DNA from: an uncultured bacterium
Lineage (GTDB): Bacteria; Cyanobacteriota; Vampirovibrionia; Gastranaerophilales; Gastranaerophilaceae
Length of the DNA stretch: 64,000 nucleotides
Direction of reading: 5' to 3'
Assembly: GCA_902788575.1 (NCBI GenBank)
Contig: CADAKY010000003.1
Span: forward strand, 1 to 64,000
Shown here: positions 8,666-16,592 of the stretch, piece after piece
How the letters are laid out: the number at the start of each line of letters is the position of its first letter
How positions within the stretch are numbered: position 1 is the stretch's first letter
Notes under the pieces: model-generated
Told to the model about the DNA's origin: nothing
Databases searched by the model: none
What the model saw: only the letters and a program-made list of their open reading frames with translations
Position numbers and translations under genes: made by a program

Positions 8666-9132
8666 CGCCCGTTTTGAATTATATTTATATTTTTGCTGTT
8701 ATTCAGGTCTTTGTGCTTGAATTGGTCATACGGATATTTTTCTTCATATAGTATATTATTAACTTTTGCTCCCGGACGTACAATTCCCCGGTTATAATTT
8801 TGATAAAAACATCTCGGCAAAAATCTTCCCCGCGGGTAATATCTTCCGGAATTACTCCACAAACCTGTTGTATAACTTCCGATAGGAAGCATATTTTCAT
8901 CATAAAAATATTGAGTATAATCTGTCAAAGTTTTTTGTGTGGGAGGATTTTTAATCAATTCCTTAGGATCTTCAACTTTTTTATCGTAAAAATCATACAG
9001 AACAAAGTTTTCACCTTCTTTTCTGTATGTGCCTACACGGTTTCCCCACTGGTCATAAACCTTTATTGCATACGCTAAGGTTTGAGGAATCGTTATTAAC
9101 ATGAATAATAGTAAAATTAAAAACTTTTTCAT
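8662..9132 (-). CDS. Secreted hypothetical protein with signal peptide
   Basis: 156 residues. The N-terminus MKKFLILLLFMLITIPQTLA is a clear Sec signal peptide, with likely cleavage near AYA. The mature part is Tyr/Asn/Arg rich (YDQWGNRVGTYRKEG, YPRGRFLPRCFYQNY) with YD-like strand motifs. It converges on trkH, the stop codons overlapping by 4 bases. No family recognised; periplasmic or surface location is inferred. Confidence 0.65.
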   Translation of the reverse strand: MKKFLILLLFMLITIPQTLAYAIKVYDQWGNRVGTYRKEGENFVLYDFYDKKVEDPKELIKNPPTQKTLTDYTQYFYDENMLPIGSYTTGLWSNSGRYYPRGRFLPRCFYQNYNRGIVRPGAKVNNILYEEKYPYDQFKHKDLNNSKNINIIQNGR

Positions 9133-9241
9133 TTTTCATAAGTATAACGCTAATTTAAAAATTTTTGTTCAAAAAATGTGCAAATTGTGAATTTTTGTAA
9201 CGTTCCGGTTATTATTGCGTATATTGATAAATTAACTGCAC

Positions 9242-9270
9242 AGATTTGTAATTATTATAATTACAAATCT
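9242..9270. other. 13-bp perfect hairpin in the 9133-9442 intergenic region
   Basis: AGATTTGTAATTA, a 3-base loop TTA and TAATTACAAATCT form a perfect stem. A second hairpin, AGAATGTGA-GTT-TCACATTCT at 9333-9353, is followed by CTTTTAAAT and may terminate upstream transcription before rpmG. Otherwise this 310-base gap holds no gene that I can support. Confidence 0.5.
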
Positions 9271-9442
9271 TCACAATCTATTTGCAATTTAAATATGTTT
9301 ATTTTATTATTTAACCATACGCCGATTTTAGAAGAATGTGAGTTTCACATTCTCTTTTAAATAGGGCATAAATTTGAAAAGTAAATAGCACTGGAGCCGA
9401 AAAATAAAGGCAAAATCCAACAAATAAAAAGGAAAAACAAAA

Positions 9443-9610
9443 ATGGGCATCAAAGGTAAAAATGACAGAATGGTAGTTCTCGCTTGTGAAGATTGTAAGG
9501 AAAGAAACTACACAACAGTAAAAAATAAGAAGAATATCAAGGACAGATTAGAACTTTCTAAATACTGCCCGACTTGTAAGAAACACACAACACACAAGGA
9601 AACAAAGTAG
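9443..9610 (+). CDS. rpmG: 50S ribosomal protein L33
   Basis: 55 residues, opening [20 protein letters not shown] and ending [16 protein letters not shown]. The paired CxxC motifs (CEDC, CPTC) are those of the zinc-binding form of L33. It begins after AAGGAAAAACAAA. Its place just before tRNA-Trp, secE and nusG is the widespread bacterial arrangement. Confidence 0.95.
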   Translation: MGIKGKNDRMVVLACEDCKERNYTTVKNKKNIKDRLELSKYCPTCKKHTTHKETK

Positions 9611-9684
9611 CGTGAATCGTGAGTGGTGAGCCGTGAATCGATAAAATATTGAATCACAAGCTATGCATCACGAATCACGATTTT
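9611..9684. repeat. Imperfect inverted repeat between rpmG and tRNA-Trp
   Basis: CGTGAATCGTGA and GCCGTGAATCG on the left are mirrored by ATCACGAATCACGATT immediately before the tRNA, with ATTGAATCACAAG between. The arms can fold into an imperfect hairpin in the transcript. It looks like a small dispersed intergenic repeat or a processing hairpin. Confidence 0.5.
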
Positions 9685-9757
9685 GCGTCCTTAGTTCAGT
9701 TGGTAGAACGTCGGTCTCCAAAACCGGATGTCGAGGGTTCGAGTCCTTCAGGGCGCG
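9685..9757 (+). tRNA. trnW: tRNA-Trp (anticodon CCA)
   Basis: 73 bases. The acceptor stem GCGTCCT pairs with AGGGCGC (one G-T), the D-arm TTCAGTTGGTAGAA, the anticodon loop TCTCCAAAA with CCA, and the T-arm GAGGGTTCGAGTCCTTC are all in place, with discriminator base G. The 3' CCA is not encoded. It lies between rpmG and secE, a common conserved position. Confidence 0.95.
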
Positions 9758-9801
9758 ATTTTATGGGTGGAAAGCACCCTAAAAATAAAAAGGTAATTAA
9801 A

Positions 9802-10002
9802 ATGAACGATTCTTTTGAAAAGACAAAGCAAAGTATAATTACATATTTTAGAGGCGTAAGGACCGAATGGGGCAAAATAACATGGCCCGAAAAAAATCAG
9901 GTCGTTGTAGAAACTTTCTTTGTCATTGCAATAGTAGCAGTTTTTACAATGTTTATTTATATTGTAGATGTTTTGTTTAATGCAATTCTCGGGAAGTTTT
10001 AA
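9802..10002 (+). CDS. secE: Preprotein translocase subunit SecE
   Basis: 66 residues, the short single-membrane-span form. FRGVRTEWGKITWPEKNQVV is the conserved amphipathic SecE motif, followed by one hydrophobic helix (TFFVIAIVAVFTMFIYIVDV). The ATG at 9802 was chosen over an in-frame upstream start at 9649 because that extension would read through the tRNA gene. SecE clamps the SecY channel in the inner membrane. nusG follows after 34 bases. Confidence 0.93.
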   Translation: MNDSFEKTKQSIITYFRGVRTEWGKITWPEKNQVVVETFFVIAIVAVFTMFIYIVDVLFNAILGKF

Positions 10003-10036
10003 TTATCATCCGTAAATAACAAAAAGGGTAAGAATA

Positions 10037-10639
10037 ATGAGTGAAAAAGAAGAAAATTTAATGAACGAAGAAACTGAAGCGTCAGAAACAGAGAAAGAAG
10101 TTTCCGATAAAAAGAATCAAAAACGCTGGTATATAGTTCACACGTATTCAGGATACGAAAACAAGGTAAAAAGTAATCTTGAAAAGCGTATTGAATACAT
10201 GAATATGGCTGATAAAATCTTCCGTGTAGAAGTTCCTCAAAAGACAGTTACCCAAATTAAAGGCGGAAGAAAACAGGAAAAAGAAGAAAAAATCTTCCCC
10301 GGATACGTTCTTGTTGAAATGATTATGGATGAAGACAGTTGGTATGTAGTAAGGCATACAGCAGGTGTTACAAAATTTGTAGGTTCAGCAAAGAAACCTA
10401 TTCCTGCAAAAGACAGCGAAATTAAAAAGATTATTCACCGTTCAACTGCTCAAACTCAGAAAATTGAAATGGATGTTAAGGTTGGTGAAAAAGTCAGAAT
10501 CACATCCGGTCCGTTCGCAGAATTTGTCGGTGATATTACGGAAGTTTATCCGGATAAGGCAAAACTTCGTGCAATGGTTTCAATCTTTGGCCGTGAAACG
10601 CCGGTTGAATTGGAATACAAACAAATACAAAAATTATAA
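10037..10639 (+). CDS. nusG: Transcription termination/antitermination factor NusG
   Basis: 200 residues. An acidic leader of about 30 residues precedes the NGN domain (RWYIVHTYSGYENKVKSNLE, IFPGYVLVEMIMDEDSWYVV), and the C-terminal KOW domain reads VGEKVRITSGPFAEFVGDI. It binds RNA polymerase and couples it to Rho or the ribosome. The ATG follows AAAGGGTAAGAATA. It is part of the secE-nusG-rplK-rplA operon. Confidence 0.95.
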   Translation: MSEKEENLMNEETEASETEKEVSDKKNQKRWYIVHTYSGYENKVKSNLEKRIEYMNMADKIFRVEVPQKTVTQIKGGRKQEKEEKIFPGYVLVEMIMDEDSWYVVRHTAGVTKFVGSAKKPIPAKDSEIKKIIHRSTAQTQKIEMDVKVGEKVRITSGPFAEFVGDITEVYPDKAKLRAMVSIFGRETPVELEYKQIQKL

Positions 10640-10659
10640 TAAGGAGTGCAGATTAACAC

Positions 10660-10744
10660 CTCACCCCAGCCCTTTCCAAAAGGAAAGGGAGTAAAACAGA
10701 TAATACGTGGAAGGGGTCGCCCCCCGCCAGTACCACGAAAGGAG
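10660..10744. repeat. GC-rich palindromic repeat inserted in the nusG-rplK leader
   Basis: CACCTCACCCCAGCCCTTTCC, AAAAGGAAAGGGAG and AAGGGGTCGCCCCCCGCC are far richer in G+C than the surroundings. CCCTTTCC-AAAA-GGAAAGGG forms a hairpin at about 10671-10690. Similar 'CCCTCACCC(C)AACCCT' palindromes occur at 12130-12277 and 41511-41545, so this is a dispersed intergenic repeat family. Confidence 0.65.
10724..10744 (+). promoter_or_regulatory. Leader box before rplK shared with the rplA leader
   Basis: The 21 bases from CCGCCAGTACCACG to AAAGGAG match CCGCTAATACCATG to AAAGGAA in front of rplA (11227-11247) at 17 of 21 positions; all four differences are transitions. Each includes the Shine-Dalgarno of the following ribosomal protein gene, as expected of a shared translational control site or of a common origin of the leaders. 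Confidence 0.4.
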
Positions 10745-10750
10745 AACAAA

Positions 10751-11176
10751 ATGGCAAAAAAAGTAGTAGGAAAAATCAAGCTTCAGATAGAAGCAGGAAA
10801 AGCAAACCCATCACCGCCGGTTGGTCCTGCATTAGGTCAACACGGTGTAAACATCATGGATTTTTGTAAGCAATTTAACGCTAAAACAGAATCTCAGGCA
10901 GGATATATTATCCCTGTAATTATTGATGTATATGAAGACAGAAGTTTTACTTTTGTTATTAAATCACCTCCGGCACCGGTTTTGATTAAAAAAGCATTGA
11001 ACATACCAAAAGGTTCAGCTACTCCTAACAAAACTAAGGTTGCTGAAATTACAAGAGCTCAATTGGAAGAAATCGCTAAAATTAAAATGAACGATTTGAA
11101 TGCAACAACTATGGATGCTGCAGTTAAGATGATTGCCGGCTCTTGCAGAGCAATGGGTGTAACCGTTAAAGATTAG
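10751..11176 (+). CDS. rplK: 50S ribosomal protein L11
   Basis: 141 residues, exactly the usual length, from ATG 10751 preceded by AAAGGAGAACAAA. The frame is open upstream through the palindromic repeat, but that extension is repeat DNA and not L11. Signatures: [20 protein letters not shown] at the start and [19 protein letters not shown] at the C-terminal RNA-binding domain. It binds the GTPase-centre of 23S rRNA. Confidence 0.97.
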   Translation: MAKKVVGKIKLQIEAGKANPSPPVGPALGQHGVNIMDFCKQFNAKTESQAGYIIPVIIDVYEDRSFTFVIKSPPAPVLIKKALNIPKGSATPNKTKVAEITRAQLEEIAKIKMNDLNATTMDAAVKMIAGSCRAMGVTVKD

Positions 11177-11226
11177 TAGAAAATGGAAGGACATAAATGG
11201 GTAATAAGGCAAAATATTTACCCCGT

Positions 11227-11247
11227 CCGCTAATACCATGAAAGGAA
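11227..11247 (+). promoter_or_regulatory. Leader box before rplA, partner of the rplK box
   Basis: CCGCTAATACCATGAAAGGA with one further A; it ends in the Shine-Dalgarno, 7 bases before the rplA ATG. See the matching box at 10724-10744. The intervening 11177-11254 sequence has no gene. Confidence 0.4.
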
Positions 11248-11254
11248 ATTAAAA

Positions 11255-11980
11255 ATGTCAAAAATAACTAAAAAACAAAAGAAGCTTCAGGAAATGCTCG
11301 AAGGTTTTGAACAACCTACAAGCGGAAAAGAAGCATTAACAAAATTACAGGAAATATCTAAAGAAGTAGCAAAATTTAACGAAACAGTTGAATGCCACAT
11401 GAGATTAGGTATTGATGTTAAACACGCTGAACAACAAATCAGATCAACTGTTGTACTTCCGGCAGGTTTAGGTAAGGAAGTAAGAGTTTGCGTTATTGCT
11501 AAAGGACCTAAGGTTAATGAAGCAAAAGATGCAGGCGCAGATTTCTATGGTACTGAAGATATTATTGAAAAAATTGAAGGCGGCTGGTTTGATTTTGATA
11601 CATTGATTGCAACTCCTGACTGTATGGGTATGTTAGGTAAGTTAGGTCGTGTTTTGGGTCCTAAAGGCTTGATGCCAAACCCGAAAACAGGTACTGTTAC
11701 TTTGGATATCGCAAAAGCAGTTAAGGATGCAAAAGCAGGTAAAGTTGAATTCCGTGCTGATAAGCAAGGTATGATTCACTGCCCGATTGGTAAAGTTCAG
11801 TTCTCAAACGAAGATTTGGTTAAGAACTACGGAACTTTCGTTGAGGCAATATTGAAGGCAAAACCTTCCGCAGCGAAAGGAACTTATGTTAAGTCAATTT
11901 ATTTGACAACAACTATGGGTCCGAGCATCAAGATAGATGCAAAGAACCTTCAGACAGAAGTAAAAGAAATTGTTGGTTGA
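11255..11980 (+). CDS. rplA: 50S ribosomal protein L1
   Basis: 241 residues. Signatures: [14 protein letters not shown], a strand-rich domain I, and the L1 signature [19 protein letters not shown] followed by [18 protein letters not shown]1 forms the mobile L1 stalk and in many bacteria represses its own operon through a leader that mimics its rRNA site. A strong terminator follows directly. The usual rplJ-rplL-rpoBC genes do not follow, so that part of the cluster has been split off. Confidence 0.97.
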   Translation: MSKITKKQKKLQEMLEGFEQPTSGKEALTKLQEISKEVAKFNETVECHMRLGIDVKHAEQQIRSTVVLPAGLGKEVRVCVIAKGPKVNEAKDAGADFYGTEDIIEKIEGGWFDFDTLIATPDCMGMLGKLGRVLGPKGLMPNPKTGTVTLDIAKAVKDAKAGKVEFRADKQGMIHCPIGKVQFSNEDLVKNYGTFVEAILKAKPSAAKGTYVKSIYLTTTMGPSIKIDAKNLQTEVKEIVG

Positions 11981-11987
11981 TATTTAC

Positions 11988-12013
11988 GCCGGTCTTCGGA
12001 CCGGCTTTTTTTT
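11988..12013 (+). terminator. Rho-independent terminator of the rplK-rplA operon
   Basis: Stem GCCGGTC (11988-11994), loop TTCG (a stable tetraloop) and GACCGGC (11999-12005), followed by eight T residues, 7 bases after the rplA stop codon. Confidence 0.95.
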
Positions 12014-12129
12014 ATGAAAAAGTCCGTATGTTTGGCTTGAATGCTTGACTGCGGACTTTAATCTTTTTATATATCAAATCTAATCTTTTATGGAGTTCAC
12101 TTAATCAACAATTCACCTGTTCACTTGCC

Positions 12130-12277
12130 CAGCCCCCATCCGAATCCGTAAATCGCTCACGCTCAAACGGCTTCTGCCTTCCCCCTCGGAGAAGGTGGGG
12201 AAAAACCCTCTCCACAGGGGAGGGTAGAATTTCAAGTTGAAAGCGTAAGCTTGAAACTTAGAAATTCGGGTGGGGGA
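12130..12277. repeat. MITE-like palindromic intergenic element
   Basis: The left end CAGCCCCCATCCGAATCCG is mirrored by AAATTCGGGTGGGGGATAA at the right end. Between them are nested palindromes (ACCCTCTCCACAGGGGAGGGT; AATTTCAAGTTGAAAGCG against CTTGAAACTTAGAAATT). It has no coding capacity. The left end recurs at 55371-55396. The rest of the 11981-12410 interval shows only the rplA terminator and a short C-run (CCCCCCCCC) near 12327-12335. Confidence 0.6.
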
Positions 12278-12410
12278 TAATAATAATTTTCAACTTTCCA
12301 TTTTCCATTTTCAATTCTTCATTCTCCCCCCCCCACTTCACAAAAATCAAAACGCATGCTATAATAAATATATACTTTGGAGTTATATACACAGAAAGCG
12401 AGGATGGTCC

Positions 12411-13814
12411 GTGAGAAAGTTTTTAAGTAATTTTTACTATTGCAAGAGCGGTTTTTCATTGATGGAACTAATGATTGTGCTTTTGGTTGTTTCAATTATT
12501 GCGGCAGCTACAGCACCTATGATTGCGAGAAAGTCAGCACGCTCAGCCAGAGGAAGCGGAAGCGCTGTCGGTTATTTGGGAATAGGAGATAATTTTGGAA
12601 ACAACGGTGGCGGTTCACTTATTTTAGGTGATACGCAAAATTATAATTCCAAATTATATGTTGATTTGGATGGCAAGGGTTATCACATAGGTTTTGGTAA
12701 TAATGGTTTGCTTGGTTATTTGAAGATTGGAGATAATCATGGAGTTGTCTTAGGCTCCGGAAATGCAAGTGCAACAGGTCAGAATTCTATTGCAATCGGA
12801 ACTGGCGCAATAGCAAGCGGAGAAAACTCTATCGCAATCGGTAACGGTGCAAATACAGGTAACAATGCAAACTATATTGCAATTGGAGTTGATATACCAA
12901 ATACTGCTATGCCAGCTATTGAAACTCCCAGAAACAAAAGAATCGTGCTTGGTGATGCTGATACTGATGTTGTTATCCCCGGTCGCTTGATACCAAACGA
13001 TATTGTTTTACCTGAAAGAGAAGGCACAATAACCTTGGGAGGACCAAATTCTACCGTTGTTATACAAGGACATTTAGCAGCAAAAGACTGTCTGGTTTTT
13101 GGCGGTCAAGAATTAGATTTTAAAACCAGACACGCTGATTATTCCGGTTACAAAGCAACCGCCGGAGGTCTTATGTTCTTGGCAGATCGTTATTCCAAAG
13201 ACAATGAAACGGCATATTCTTATTTAAACAAACTTGTTTCTCATGAGCAGGGAAGCGATGATGACGGTTTGGAAACTACTTTATCACGCCAAACAATTAT
13301 TCCAGATTGGGCTAAACCATTCATTAAGAATGCTGACGGTGAACAATTAAGCGGAAAGACCGGTTACCCGGATAAATATTCCGACCGTCGTTTGAAGAAT
13401 GTAGGCGAAAAGTTTACAGGCGGATTGGAAGAAATTAAGAAACTTGATTTGTATAATTTCACATTCAAGTCTGATAAAACCAAGACTCCTCAGGTTGGTG
13501 TAATGGCGCAGGATTTGCAGAAAGTTTTCCCGAATTCCGTTTGGGAAGGTGCTGACAAATATCTTCGCATTCGCTGGGATGAAATGTTTTATGCCGTAAT
13601 TAATGCAGTAAGAGAACTGGATACAAAAATTACAGAAATCACAACTCAAGTTAAAGCCAATATGGATTTGATTACAAATATGCAGGCTCAAATTGATGAA
13701 CAGAAACAAGAAATTCAGGATTTGAAAGCTAAAAATCTGGAGTATGAAAAACAGAATGCTGAAATTTTGAAACGTATCTCAAAACTTGAAAAGCGAAAGA
13801 AAAAAAGTGAATAA
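12411..13814 (+). CDS. Chimeric surface protein: type IV pilin N-terminus, YadA-like repeats, Peptidase S74 chaperone
   Basis: 467 residues from the GTG at 12411, which follows GCGAGGATGGTCC. Residues 1-40 are a class III/type IV prepilin signal: cleavage expected at G14/F15 (KSGFSLMELMIVLL), with glutamate at mature position 5, then a hydrophobic helix. Residues about 120-150 contain YadA/LbR-type head repeats (QNSIAIGTGA, ENSIAIGNGA). Residues about 322-400 form an intramolecular chaperone/autoprotease (Peptidase_S74) with the self-cleavage motif S324-D-R-R-L-K329 and GVMAQDLQKVFPNSV. A C-terminal coiled coil of about 50 residues ends the protein. S74 domains normally trimerise and release fibre proteins; joined to a pilin anchor this suggests a pilus- or pseudopilus-displayed adhesin. 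The prepilin peptidase at 47704-48600 could process it. Domain reading is firm; function is inferred. Confidence 0.85.
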   Translation: MRKFLSNFYYCKSGFSLMELMIVLLVVSIIAAATAPMIARKSARSARGSGSAVGYLGIGDNFGNNGGGSLILGDTQNYNSKLYVDLDGKGYHIGFGNNGLLGYLKIGDNHGVVLGSGNASATGQNSIAIGTGAIASGENSIAIGNGANTGNNANYIAIGVDIPNTAMPAIETPRNKRIVLGDADTDVVIPGRLIPNDIVLPEREGTITLGGPNSTVVIQGHLAAKDCLVFGGQELDFKTRHADYSGYKATAGGLMFLADRYSKDNETAYSYLNKLVSHEQGSDDDGLETTLSRQTIIPDWAKPFIKNADGEQLSGKTGYPDKYSDRRLKNVGEKFTGGLEEIKKLDLYNFTFKSDKTKTPQVGVMAQDLQKVFPNSVWEGADKYLRIRWDEMFYAVINAVRELDTKITEITTQVKANMDLITNMQAQIDEQKQEIQDLKAKNLEYEKQNAEILKRISKLEKRKKKSE

Positions 13815-13877
13815 TAATAAAAAAAGAGGGTGACTTTGAACTGAACCCTAAAAACTAGACAAAGTAAAAAAGGTGGT

Positions 13878-14090
13878 TCATGAAACCTTTAATAAATGGT
13901 TCCTGTATTGTACAGGAGCCATTTTTAATTTGCTCCATTGATACCTTTCGTTATTGTAATAGTACATGTATTCATCAATTTTTAAATAATTTATTGTGTC
14001 TAAAACGATTGGCATTGTTAAATGTTTTGATACTTTGTAAGCAACAATTTCTCCTGTTGCAATATCTTTTACTGCACTCAAATATGCAGT
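13878..14090 (-). pseudogene. IS3-family orfB (DDE transposase), internal fragments
   Basis: The frame encodes VKDLTAYLSAVKDIATGEIV up to DTINYL, the middle of an IS3-type rve domain, then jumps directly to IDEYMYYYNNERYQW and MAPVQYRNHLL, its C-terminal end. The first part of orfB and the stretch between these pieces are both missing, so at least two internal deletions occurred and no active transposase can be made. Confidence 0.8.
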
Positions 14091-14098
14091 TAAATCTT

Positions 14099-14509
14099 TT
14101 ACTCCCAGCCTCGGAGCTTTTTTAGAAAATGAACCTGTTGTTTTAATATCTCATTCTCACGTTGTAATTTTGCTAATTGTTCTTCTGCTGTTAGTGGTAT
14201 TTTTCTTGGACGTCCTTTGCTGCCTGTACATCTGGTTTCCTGTAATAACCCTTCTACCCCGTGTTCTTGATGTGTTTTTCTCCATCTATCTATACATTTT
14301 GTTGGAACACTTCGACCTAGTATATTTACATTTATTCCTGCTTCAATAAATATTTGCAGGGGAGTTTTCCCTGCAAAGTATTCGCCTACTGCAAATACTT
14401 TAAACTCTTTTGAGTATGTTACACTTGAATTTGCAATCTTTTCTATTGCATCTGATTTGAGTAGTTCTTCTTTCTCTTGAACTGTATAAGGTTTTATTTG
14501 TCTTTTCAT
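14099..14509 (-). CDS. IS3-family orfA, HTH protein
   Basis: 136 residues: a helix-turn-helix (SKEFKVFAVGEYFAGKTPLQ), then a second helical part with HGVEGLLQETR and GRPRK, and a leucine-zipper tail (EEQLAKLQRENEILKQQVHF). This is the DNA-binding and dimerising partner made with OrfB by frameshifting. Shine-Dalgarno AAGGAGG precedes the ATG at 14509. The gene looks intact, so the protein could still bind the inverted repeats of related copies. Confidence 0.85.
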   Translation of the reverse strand: MKRQIKPYTVQEKEELLKSDAIEKIANSSVTYSKEFKVFAVGEYFAGKTPLQIFIEAGINVNILGRSVPTKCIDRWRKTHQEHGVEGLLQETRCTGSKGRPRKIPLTAEEQLAKLQRENEILKQQVHFLKKLRGWE

Positions 14510-14605
14510 TTTTACCTCCTTATATATTAAAACCCTAAGACCGACTTTTTTTACTTTGTCTAGTTTTAGGGTTTCAGTTCAATATATGTCTGCCTTTACT
14601 TTAAA

Positions 14606-15259
14606 TTATTTTTTGATTTCAGGAGCTGTTTCAAGCATAAATTTTTTGAATTCTTCTTCGTTCATCAACATAACTTTTGACGGCTCTTTTTCTGTTGCGA
14701 CCGCAATACAAGGATACCCGTTATCCAATCTCACCGGACGCGCCATATAATTCTCTCCGTCCTTACCTTTGTACTTCAAAATCGGAGCGTTAGTAGGTGT
14801 TATATGAGGAGTGCCTGTTTTTGCTGAATTTTCGGCAGAATATGCACTTGCTTTGAATTCCTTATATGCTTTCATATAAGCTTCCTGTTTTTCATCCTTG
14901 TTCATTTCTTTATATTTCGCAACCATTTCTTCTGCCTTGTCAGGATTGATTTTTGAAACAAGAAATTTATACGCATTTGTATCTAAAGATTCACCCTTTA
15001 AATCTTCTCCGTTATATTTATGGATATTCAAACCATACTTTGCAATTATAGCTTCATATTCTTTGTCTCTGTTATTATCTACTTTTACTGCAAGTCCTTC
15101 AGGTGTAGTCATAACATTATTCAAATCATTGTTTAAAAAATCTGTTGTTTCTTTTCCAAATTGGCGGCTGCCTTCATGCCCTACTTTTTTTAATTCATCA
15201 AACGGTAAAACATACGTACTTCTGAATGATACCGGACTAATGTTGTTAATTGCTGTCAT
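14606..15259 (-). CDS. Hypothetical protein with N-terminal SFRS motif
   Basis: 217 residues starting after AAGGAGGTCGT. The opening MTAINNISPVSFRSTYVLPF is of the kind shared by several unknown proteins here: a short Asn-rich polar leader, then hydrophobic-x-Phe-basic-small. The rest is predicted helical and charged (GHEGSRQFGKETTDFLNND, AYMKAYKEFKASA) with a C-terminal strand part (YMARPVRLDNGYPCIAVA). There is no signal peptide or known domain. Confidence 0.6.
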   Translation of the reverse strand: MTAINNISPVSFRSTYVLPFDELKKVGHEGSRQFGKETTDFLNNDLNNVMTTPEGLAVKVDNNRDKEYEAIIAKYGLNIHKYNGEDLKGESLDTNAYKFLVSKINPDKAEEMVAKYKEMNKDEKQEAYMKAYKEFKASAYSAENSAKTGTPHITPTNAPILKYKGKDGENYMARPVRLDNGYPCIAVATEKEPSKVMLMNEEEFKKFMLETAPEIKK

Positions 15260-15404
15260 ACGACCTCCTTACACTTCTACTGCAATTATAAAAACAAAAG
15301 CCACAAAAAAATTGCTAATTTTTTTCATTTCTTTTACAAATGTTTACAAGAAGAATAAAAAACAAACAAAACCGATTAAATAAAATTATATAAAACTTAG
15401 TCTC

Positions 15405-15433
15405 TTGTAAATTATGTCTATTTAATGTAAAAT
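15405..15433 (+). promoter_or_regulatory. Sigma-70-type promoter of dnaN
   Basis: TTGTAA at 15405-15410, a 17-base spacer and TAAAAT at 15428-15433, 24 bases before the dnaN start codon, with CAGGGGGATATA as ribosome site. Confidence 0.6.
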
Positions 15434-15457
15434 ACCAATGTTACAGGGGGATATAAT

Positions 15458-16579
15458 ATGAAATTTATTGCCAATAAAGATGATTTATTAAACGGTATAA
15501 GAATAGTTGAAAGAGCTACCGTTATAAAAGGATTGCAGCCTGTTTTAGCAAATGTTTTGATAGAAACAGTCGGTGACACACAAGTGAAATTGACTGCGAC
15601 TGACTTTGACCTTTCAATAACCACAATTATCAATGCTACTATTGAATCTGAAGGTAAATTTACGCTTCCGGCAAAAAAATTGGGCGAAATTCTTTCAAGA
15701 TTAAATGATGAGTTGATGACTCTTGAACTTAACGGTTCAAATGCAACAATAACTTGTAAAAACTCTAAATTTGATATTATCGGTATTTCCGCAAGCGAAT
15801 TCCCGAAGGTTGAAGAAGATATCTCCGGCAACGACTGCATGGAAATGGAATCAGTCCCTTTTATAAAAGCAATAAGACAAGTTGTATCCGCTGCGGCAGG
15901 ATATGAAACGAATAATCTACTATCAGGTGTTGTATGTCAAGTTAACAAAAACATTTTAGAACTTGCAGCAACTGACGGAAACAGGCTTGCAAGAGTAAGA
16001 GAAGTTGTTAAAAATGCTTCTGCAGACGAAGAAAATCCTTTTGAAATGCTGATTTCTTCAAAAGTTCTATCAGAACTCTCTAAAATCGCAGCTCTTGTTG
16101 ATTCTGAAACAATAAAAATCTGCAAAGAAGATAAAAAAATAGTTATTTCATTAGACAAAACCAAAATAATGACAAGGTTAATGCAAGGGCAGTTCCCTAA
16201 ATACAATCAATTGATTCCTCAGACTTTCCCAAAAGAATCAATTGTGAATAAGGGAGATTTAATTTCCGCTCTTGAAAGAGTTGCTGTCATGGTAAATGAG
16301 AAAAACAGTATTGTAAAATTTGAATTCGCGGATAACACGCTTAAACTCTCAGGAGACTCTCCGGATGCCGGTAATTCCGAGGATGAAATTGATGTGAAAT
16401 ATACGGCAGAACCTCTTACGATTGCATTTAATTATAAATTTTTGCTGGACTTTTTAAAGATTGTTGAAGCGGAAGAAATCAAAGTTTGTCTGAATACACC
16501 TTTATCAGCAACCGTATTTAGTCCGAATTCTGATGAAGATTATTTGTATCTTGTAATGCCGGTTCAATTAAGAGGGTAG
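15458..16579 (+). CDS. dnaN: DNA polymerase III sliding clamp (beta subunit)
   Basis: 373 residues, the usual length, with three repeated clamp domains. The N-terminus MKFIANKDDLLNGIRIVERA and the motifs LPAKKLGEILSRL, AATDGNRLARV and the C-terminal YLYLVMPVQLRG are typical; the clamp encircles DNA and tethers the replicase. It is not next to dnaA or recF here but forms a pair with leuD 13 bases downstream. Confidence 0.96.
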   Translation: MKFIANKDDLLNGIRIVERATVIKGLQPVLANVLIETVGDTQVKLTATDFDLSITTIINATIESEGKFTLPAKKLGEILSRLNDELMTLELNGSNATITCKNSKFDIIGISASEFPKVEEDISGNDCMEMESVPFIKAIRQVVSAAAGYETNNLLSGVVCQVNKNILELAATDGNRLARVREVVKNASADEENPFEMLISSKVLSELSKIAALVDSETIKICKEDKKIVISLDKTKIMTRLMQGQFPKYNQLIPQTFPKESIVNKGDLISALERVAVMVNEKNSIVKFEFADNTLKLSGDSPDAGNSEDEIDVKYTAEPLTIAFNYKFLLDFLKIVEAEEIKVCLNTPLSATVFSPNSDEDYLYLVMPVQLRG

Positions 16580-16592
16580 AAAGGACAGATTT

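Larger units (their letters stand above)
13837..14581. mobile_element. Internally deleted IS3-family element with intact inverted repeats
   Basis: The left end TGAACTGAACCCTAAAAACT and the reverse complement of the right end TGAACTGAAACCCTAAAACT match closely and continue through AGACAAAGTAAAAAA, giving terminal repeats of about 35 bases beginning TG and ending CA as in IS3-family elements. It is 745 bases long, about half the usual size. It contains an intact orfA and only pieces of orfB. No obvious target duplication was found. It sits just behind the pilin chimera. Confidence 0.85.

Noticed and set aside
9649..9801. N-terminal extension of SecE from 9649
   Set aside because: It would translate the tRNA-Trp gene; the normal SecE start with its conserved length is at 9802.
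10646..10750. N-terminal extension of L11
   Set aside because: This is GC-rich palindromic repeat sequence; L11 has its usual 141 residues from 10751.
12270..12410. 47-residue extension of the pilin chimera
   Set aside because: It would put low-complexity sequence ahead of the prepilin leader; the GTG at 12411 gives a normal 14-residue leader peptide.
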